Shown here one piece after another: positions 60,122 through 64,000 of a stretch of DNA of 64,000 nt. The notes below the pieces were generated by a model. The model ran no database searches and had not been told where the DNA came from. It saw nothing but the letters and a program-made list of their open reading frames with translations. Source of the stretch: Burkholderia sp. USMB20. Its GTDB lineage: Bacteria; Pseudomonadota; Gammaproteobacteria; Burkholderiales; Burkholderiaceae. A program made the position numbers and the translations under genes. Where the stretch lies: NCBI RefSeq assembly GCF_000949135.2, contig NZ_JTAN02000002.1, positions 62,001 through 126,000 on the forward strand, in the 5' to 3' direction. Every line of letters starts with the position of its first letter. Position 1 is the stretch's first letter.

Positions 60122-60847
60122 ATGACCGACAGCAAAGCCATCACGGAACACTGGACGCACGTCGCCGACCAATGGATCGACTGGGCCGGCAGGCCGGGCC
60201 ACGATGCGTTCTGGAAGTATCGTGACGGGCTGGCGACCTACCTCGGCCGCGGTACCGGCCGCGCACTGGAGATCGGCTGCGGCGAGGGACGCGTGAGCCG
60301 CGAACTGAAGGCGCTCGGCTACGACGTGACCGCGAGCGACGCGGTGCCCGCGATGCTCGACGCCGCGCGTCGCGCGGCATCGGCGCACCGCTACGCGCTC
60401 GCCGATGCCGCCTCGCTGCCGTTCGATCCGGCCAGCTTCGACATCGTGATGGCATACAACGTGCTGATGGACCTCGACGACATGGCGGCCGCGTTGCGCG
60501 AGGCACGTCGCGTGCTGAAGCCGGGCGGGCTGCTGTTCGTGTCGCTCGTGCATCCGTTCCGCGATCGCGGCCGTTTCGCGGGGCCGCAGCCCGACGCGCC
60601 GTTCGTGCTCGAAGGCACGTATTTCGGCAGCGAGCATTTCGAGGGCGTGGAAACGCGCGACGGGCTGTCGATGCACTTCGCGGGCTGGTCGCTGCCGCTC
60701 CAGGCCTACATGGATGCGCTGGAGGCGGCCGGCTTCGCGATCGTGTCGCTGCGCGAGCCGCTGCCAGATCGCGCCGACACGGACACGCTGAAGCAGTGGT
60801 CGCGCGTGCCGCTGTTCCTGTGGATCAAGGCGCGGCCGCTGGATTGA
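60122..60847 (+). CDS. Class I SAM-dependent methyltransferase
   Basis: A 241-residue methyltransferase of the Rossmann-type class I. Motif I LEIGCGEGRVSREL (near residues 49-62), acidic end of beta-2 in VTASDA, motif II/III PFDPASFDIVMAYNVLMDLD, and the helix ALREARRVLKPGGLLFVSLVHP. Sequence DGLSMHFAGWSLPLQAYMDALEAAG resembles small-molecule (UbiE-like) members. The substrate is unknown. It converges with the GNAT gene, with 45 bp between stops. Confidence 0.85.
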   Translation: MTDSKAITEHWTHVADQWIDWAGRPGHDAFWKYRDGLATYLGRGTGRALEIGCGEGRVSRELKALGYDVTASDAVPAMLDAARRAASAHRYALADAASLPFDPASFDIVMAYNVLMDLDDMAAALREARRVLKPGGLLFVSLVHPFRDRGRFAGPQPDAPFVLEGTYFGSEHFEGVETRDGLSMHFAGWSLPLQAYMDALEAAGFAIVSLREPLPDRADTDTLKQWSRVPLFLWIKARPLD

Positions 60848-60892
60848 AACCGCCGCGGCCGCGCGGCGTGTGGCCTGCGGCACGCCGCATGA

Positions 60893-61369
60893 TCAGCGCG
60901 GCAAGACCTTCCGGTAGATCACGAATCCGGTTTTCTCCGCGACGGTGTCGTAGAGCCGCATCGCCGTGCGATTCGTCTCGTGCGTCTGCCAGTACACGCG
61001 TTCGGCGCGCTGCGCCTGCGCGGCGTCGTACACGGCTTCGATCAACGCGCGGCCCACGCCCTTGCCGCGTTCGCGCTCGAGCGTGAAGAGATCCTGCAGA
61101 TAGCAGGTCGGCCCGGCCAGCGTCGTGCTGCGGTGATACAGGAAATGCACGAGCCCGACGAGCCGGCCGTCGCGTTCCGCGACACGCGCATGCACGGGCT
61201 CGTAGCCGTCGAAGAAGCGCGACCACGTGAGCCGCGTGATCTCGCGCGGCAGCGCGGTATCGCCGAAGCGGCCGTAGAAGCGGTTATAGCCGTCCCACAG
61301 CGGCAGCCAGTTGTCGAAATCGTCTTCGCGCACGGGGCGTACGGTCAGGCCGGTGTCGGTAGCGTTCAT
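60893..61369 (-). CDS. GNAT family N-acetyltransferase
   Basis: A 158-residue acetyltransferase. VRPVREDDFDNWLPLWDGYN opens the domain, and LQDLFTLERERGKGVGRALI contains the acetyl-CoA P-loop (R-G-x-G-x-G/A). HETNRTAMRLYD is the C-terminal CoA-side helix. The sequence suits small-molecule (polyamine or amino acid) acetyltransferases of the spermidine acetyltransferase-like type. ATG 61369 is divergent from the MocR gene with 131 bp between starts, a common pairing in which the MocR protein controls the neighbour. Confidence 0.82.
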   Translation of the reverse strand: MNATDTGLTVRPVREDDFDNWLPLWDGYNRFYGRFGDTALPREITRLTWSRFFDGYEPVHARVAERDGRLVGLVHFLYHRSTTLAGPTCYLQDLFTLERERGKGVGRALIEAVYDAAQAQRAERVYWQTHETNRTAMRLYDTVAEKTGFVIYRKVLPR

Positions 61370-61451
61370 GGTCGCGAACCTTTCGAGGATGGATGAAGTG
61401 AAGCGTTGCCGGCACGACCGGAAACGCGCGCAGACCTCTACGATAGAAAGT

Positions 61452-61501
61452 TCGTGGCACCATGTGTAGACCCATGACATCCACACAATCTGGAGCCACG
61501 A
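61452..61501. promoter_or_regulatory. Inverted repeat at the MocR start
   Basis: TCGTGGC (61452-61458) and GCCACGA (61495-61501) are perfect inverted copies flanking a region that also has TGTG/CACA half sites (CATGTGTAGA, CCACACAATC). The right arm reaches the first base of the MocR ATG. This resembles a MocR operator in a divergent promoter with the GNAT gene. Confidence 0.45.
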
Positions 61502-62979
61502 TGGATTACGCGTTGCTGCTGTCGACCTTCGAGCGCGAAGCGGGGCCGCACGCGGCCATGCGGATGTCGCAGCAGCAGCGGCTGTACGCGTGCCTGCGCG
61601 ACGCGATCCTGAGCGGCCGGATCGCCGAGGGCACGCGGCTTGCCGCATCGCGCACGCTGGCCGACGAGCTCGGCATCGCACGCAATTCGGTGCTGTACGC
61701 GTACGAGCGGCTCGCATCGGAAGGGTTCGTGACCGGCACGCGGCAGGGCACGGTGGTCGCCCGGATGGGGTTGCGCGGGTCGCAGGTCGCCGCCGCGGCG
61801 CCCGCCGGCGCTACGGCGGTGCTGTCGCGGCGCGTCGCGCAGGCCGAGCGCGCGACGAGCGGCCTCGACGAATCGCTGCCGTTCATGCCGGGCGTGCCGG
61901 CCGTCGATGCCTTCCCGCTCGCGCAGTGGCGGCGCTGCGTCGAGCGCGCATGGCGCTCGGCGGGGCTGGCGCAGCTCGGCTATCAGTCCGCGGAAGGCGA
62001 CGCGGTGCTGCGCGACGCGATCGCCGGCTATCTGCGCGCGTCGCGCGGTGTGCGCTGCGACGCCGCGCAGGTGATCGTCACCGACGGCACGCAGGGCGCG
62101 CTCGACCTGTGCGCCCGCGCGCTGGCCGACGCGGGCGATGTCGCATGGATCGAGAATCCCGGCTACCACGGTGCGCGCAATGCGTTTCTCGCGGCCGACC
62201 TGCGCGTCGAGCCGATCGGCGTCGATGCGCAGGGGCTCGCGCCGCATCCGGACGACTGGCGCGCTCGTCCGCCCAAGCTCGTCTACATCACGCCGTCGCA
62301 CCAATATCCGCTCGGCGCGGTGATGAGCCTCGAACGGCGGCTCGCGCTCGTCGCGCAGGCGCGCGCGGCCGGCGCATGGATCGTCGAGGACGACTACGAC
62401 AGCGAGTTCCGCCACCACGGCACGCCGCACGCGGCCGTGCAGGGGCTCGCCGACGACGCGCCGGTGATCTACCTCGGTACCTTCAGCAAGGTGATGTTTC
62501 CGGCGTTGCGGCTCGGCTTCATGGTCGTGCCGGCCGCGCTTGCGCAGCCGCTGCGCGACGCGGCGGGCGCGCTGATGCTGCAGGGCCGCGCCGTCGAGCA
62601 GCGCGCGCTCGCGGATTTCATCGACGCCGGGCATTTCACGCGGCATCTGCGGCGCATGCGCCGCGTGTATGCCGAGCGGCGCGACGCGCTGCACGACGCG
62701 CTGGCGCGGCGGCTGCATACGCGGCTGACGGTGTCGGGCGGCGCGGGCGGCATGCATCTGTCCGCACGGCTCGACGTGCCGGTGGCCGACACGGAACTGA
62801 GCCGCGTCGCGCAGGCGCACGGGCTGATCCTGCGGCCGCTGTCGTCGTTCTGCCTGCCGGGCACCGCGGCGGGTTACAACGGGCTCGTGCTCGGCTACGG
62901 TGGCGTGCCGGCCGAGCGGATGGACGGGCTCGCGCGGCGGATCGGCGAGATGATCGACCGCGTGCTGGCCGCGCGGTGA
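61501..62979 (+). CDS. MocR/PdxR-family regulator (GntR HTH plus aminotransferase-like domain)
   Basis: A 492-residue protein. The N-terminal GntR-type wHTH (about 20-85, RLYACLRDAILSGRIAEGTR ... LADELGIARNSVLYAYERLA) is fused to a fold-type I aminotransferase domain. The PLP-lysine region is GTFSKVMFPALRLGF. Such proteins bind PLP and regulate vitamin B6 or amine-metabolism genes; many control the divergent neighbour, here a GNAT acetyltransferase. ATG 61501 is used because MDYALLLSTFEREAG is the canonical start; the frame extends 13 residues upstream over the inverted repeat. Confidence 0.88.
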   Translation: MDYALLLSTFEREAGPHAAMRMSQQQRLYACLRDAILSGRIAEGTRLAASRTLADELGIARNSVLYAYERLASEGFVTGTRQGTVVARMGLRGSQVAAAAPAGATAVLSRRVAQAERATSGLDESLPFMPGVPAVDAFPLAQWRRCVERAWRSAGLAQLGYQSAEGDAVLRDAIAGYLRASRGVRCDAAQVIVTDGTQGALDLCARALADAGDVAWIENPGYHGARNAFLAADLRVEPIGVDAQGLAPHPDDWRARPPKLVYITPSHQYPLGAVMSLERRLALVAQARAAGAWIVEDDYDSEFRHHGTPHAAVQGLADDAPVIYLGTFSKVMFPALRLGFMVVPAALAQPLRDAAGALMLQGRAVEQRALADFIDAGHFTRHLRRMRRVYAERRDALHDALARRLHTRLTVSGGAGGMHLSARLDVPVADTELSRVAQAHGLILRPLSSFCLPGTAAGYNGLVLGYGGVPAERMDGLARRIGEMIDRVLAAR

Positions 62980-63000
62980 CGGTCGTTGTGCCGTGTCGTC

Positions 63001-63176
63001 GCTACGTTGCTACGTTGCTACGTTGTTACGTCGTTACGACGCTACGCCGTTATGCCGTTATGCCGTTACGCCGCTATGTCGCTAGGCCGTTACGCCGTTA
63101 CGCCGTTACGACGCTACGTCGCTACGTCGCTACGTCGCTACGTCGCTACGTCGCTACGTCGTCGCGTCGTCGCGTC
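63001..63176. repeat. Octanucleotide tandem repeat, 22 degenerate units
   Basis: Twenty-two consecutive 8-bp units close to GCTACGTC, GTTACGCC or GTTATGCC, ending in six perfect GCTACGTC copies (63113-63160) and two GTCGCGTC units. It begins 22 bp after the MocR-family stop and ends 34 bp before the aldo/keto reductase stop. Period 8 is not a multiple of 3, and the perfect copies suggest recent expansion or slippage. Confidence 0.9.
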
Positions 63177-63209
63177 ACTGCATCGGTGTGCGACGGTCCG
63201 CTGCTCCGC

Positions 63210-64000
63210 CTACCCACACATCGGCGGATTGAGCCGTGCGAATGCGTCCTGCCGGCGATACGGGAAGTGCGGATACGGCGCTTCGATCGCACTCGCCGCA
63301 TCGAGTTTCGCGACCTGCGCATCGGTCAGCGACCAGCCGAGCGCACCGAGGTTCTGGCGCAACTGTTCCTCGTTGCGCGCGCCGATGATCACCGACGACA
63401 CGGTCGGGCGCTGCAGCAGCCAGTTCAGCGCGATCTGCGGCACGGTCCTGCCGGTTTCCTCGGCGATCGCGTCGAGTGCATCGACCACGTCGTACAGCCG
63501 TTCGTCGTCGACCGGCGGCCCGAAGCCGGCCGTATCGTGCAGGCGGCTGCGTTCGGGCAGCGGCGCGTGGCGGCGGATCTTGCCGGTGAGCCGGCCCCAG
63601 CCGAGCGGGCTCCACACCAGCGCGCCGAGGCCCTGGTCCGCGCCGAGCGGCATCAGGTCCCACTCGTAGTCGCGGCCGACGAGCGAATAGTAGACCTGGT
63701 TCGCGACGTAGCGCGACCAGCCGTGCCGGTCGGCAACCGCGAGCGATTTCATGATCTGCCAGCCCGCGAAATTCGACACGCCGATGTAGCGCAGCTTGCC
63801 CGCGCGCACCAGGTCGTCCAGCGTCGACATCACTTCCTCGACCGGCGTGGCCGCGTCGAACGCATGGAGCTGCAGCAGATCGATGTAGTCGGTATCGAGG
63901 CGGCGCAGCGCGTCGTCGACCGCGCGGATCAGCCGTGCGCGCGACGTGCCGGCGTCGTTCGGGCCATCGCCGGTCGGCAGGCCCGTCTTGGTCGAGATCA
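63210..64000 (-). CDS. Aldo/keto reductase (N-terminal part beyond the window)
   Basis: C-terminal 263 residues of an NADPH-dependent aldo/keto reductase; the start lies right of 64000. The visible protein begins ISTKTGLPTG (the catalytic Lys of the tetrad) and continues with LRRLDTDYIDLLQLHAFDAA, GKLRYIGVSNFAGWQI, ANQVYYSLVGRDYEWDLMP (substrate-loop), and the NADP-binding motif IIGARNEEQLRQNLGAL. It resembles the YajO/PdxI-like or Gpr-type bacterial group. Substrate unknown. Confidence 0.9.
   Translation of the reverse strand, partial: ISTKTGLPTGDGPNDAGTSRARLIRAVDDALRRLDTDYIDLLQLHAFDAATPVEEVMSTLDDLVRAGKLRYIGVSNFAGWQIMKSLAVADRHGWSRYVANQVYYSLVGRDYEWDLMPLGADQGLGALVWSPLGWGRLTGKIRRHAPLPERSRLHDTAGFGPPVDDERLYDVVDALDAIAEETGRTVPQIALNWLLQRPTVSSVIIGARNEEQLRQNLGALGWSLTDAQVAKLDAASAIEAPYPHFPYRRQDAFARLNPPMCG

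Noticed and set aside
63001-63176. Tandem repeats that could suggest a CRISPR array
   Set aside because: The unit is only 8 bp with no unique spacers and no cas genes nearby, so this is a microsatellite-type repeat.

Overview
The window is high-GC, densely coded DNA with strong G/C at third codon positions, short intergenic gaps and consensus Shine-Dalgarno sites. Its genes point to the Burkholderia cepacia complex: a bcl lectin operon whose three products closely resemble remembered B. cenocepacia BC2L-A, -B and -C sequences, and many LysR, AraC, TetR, GntR and MocR regulators. Catabolic islands of this kind are typical of a secondary replicon (chromosome 2). Species and replicon are inferences; no search was run. 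I saw no rRNA, tRNA, CRISPR array, insertion sequence, prophage or replication origin.

Region 1 (1-8.5 kb): a TetR-family regulator with its own promoter and operator-like palindrome precedes an acyl-CoA/lipid-type catabolic block: two acyl-CoA dehydrogenases, a histidine phosphatase, an APH-fold phosphotransferase, two SDR oxidoreductases, then a LysR regulator.

Region 2 (8.5-24.5 kb): mixed housekeeping and accessory genes. These include a J-domain protein, DNA polymerase II (polB), a CSS-motif EAL phosphodiesterase, small exported proteins, a frameshifted phosphatase-like pseudogene, a HAD-like protein that lacks catalytic residues, type II NADH dehydrogenase with a divergent LysR gene, an AraC regulator, an NmrA-like reductase, the benzoate transporter benE and a fatty-acid desaturase.

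Region 3 (24.5-44 kb) is the centrepiece: a complete phenol meta-cleavage pathway. A DmpR/MopR-type sigma-54 activator and a GntR repressor candidate lie divergent to the structural genes dmpKLMNOPQ-B-(glcG-like)-C-E-F-G-H-I-D and an outer-membrane MetA-type protein. Twin activator sites and a -24/-12 promoter sit between them. Phenol is hydroxylated to catechol by the multicomponent hydroxylase (dmpKLMNOP). DmpB opens the ring, with DmpQ reactivating its iron. The semialdehyde is then processed by the hydrolytic branch (DmpD) and the oxidative branch (DmpC, DmpI, DmpH), which converge on DmpE, DmpG and DmpF to give pyruvate and acetyl-CoA. A divergent amidohydrolase/LysR pair closes the block.

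Region 4 (44-64 kb): dbpA RNA helicase with a zinc-ribbon partner, malate:quinone oxidoreductase, a cysteine-containing lipoprotein, an Lrp regulator divergent from an HDAC-like deacetylase and an ABC binding protein, an MscS channel, an M23 peptidase, the bclA-bclC-bclB lectin operon, a membrane Lgt-like/TlpA fusion, a methyltransferase, a GNAT acetyltransferase divergent from a MocR regulator, a 22-unit octanucleotide repeat and the C-terminal part of an aldo/keto reductase.

No wholly new multi-gene system is evident. The features most worth a second look are the three-lectin operon with its uncharacterised BclB N-terminus, the heme-binding-type gene inside the meta pathway, the catalytically empty HAD protein beside a decaying phosphatase gene, a near-identical AT-rich box placed at two promoters around ndh, and several tandem-repeat tracts in promoter or intergenic positions.
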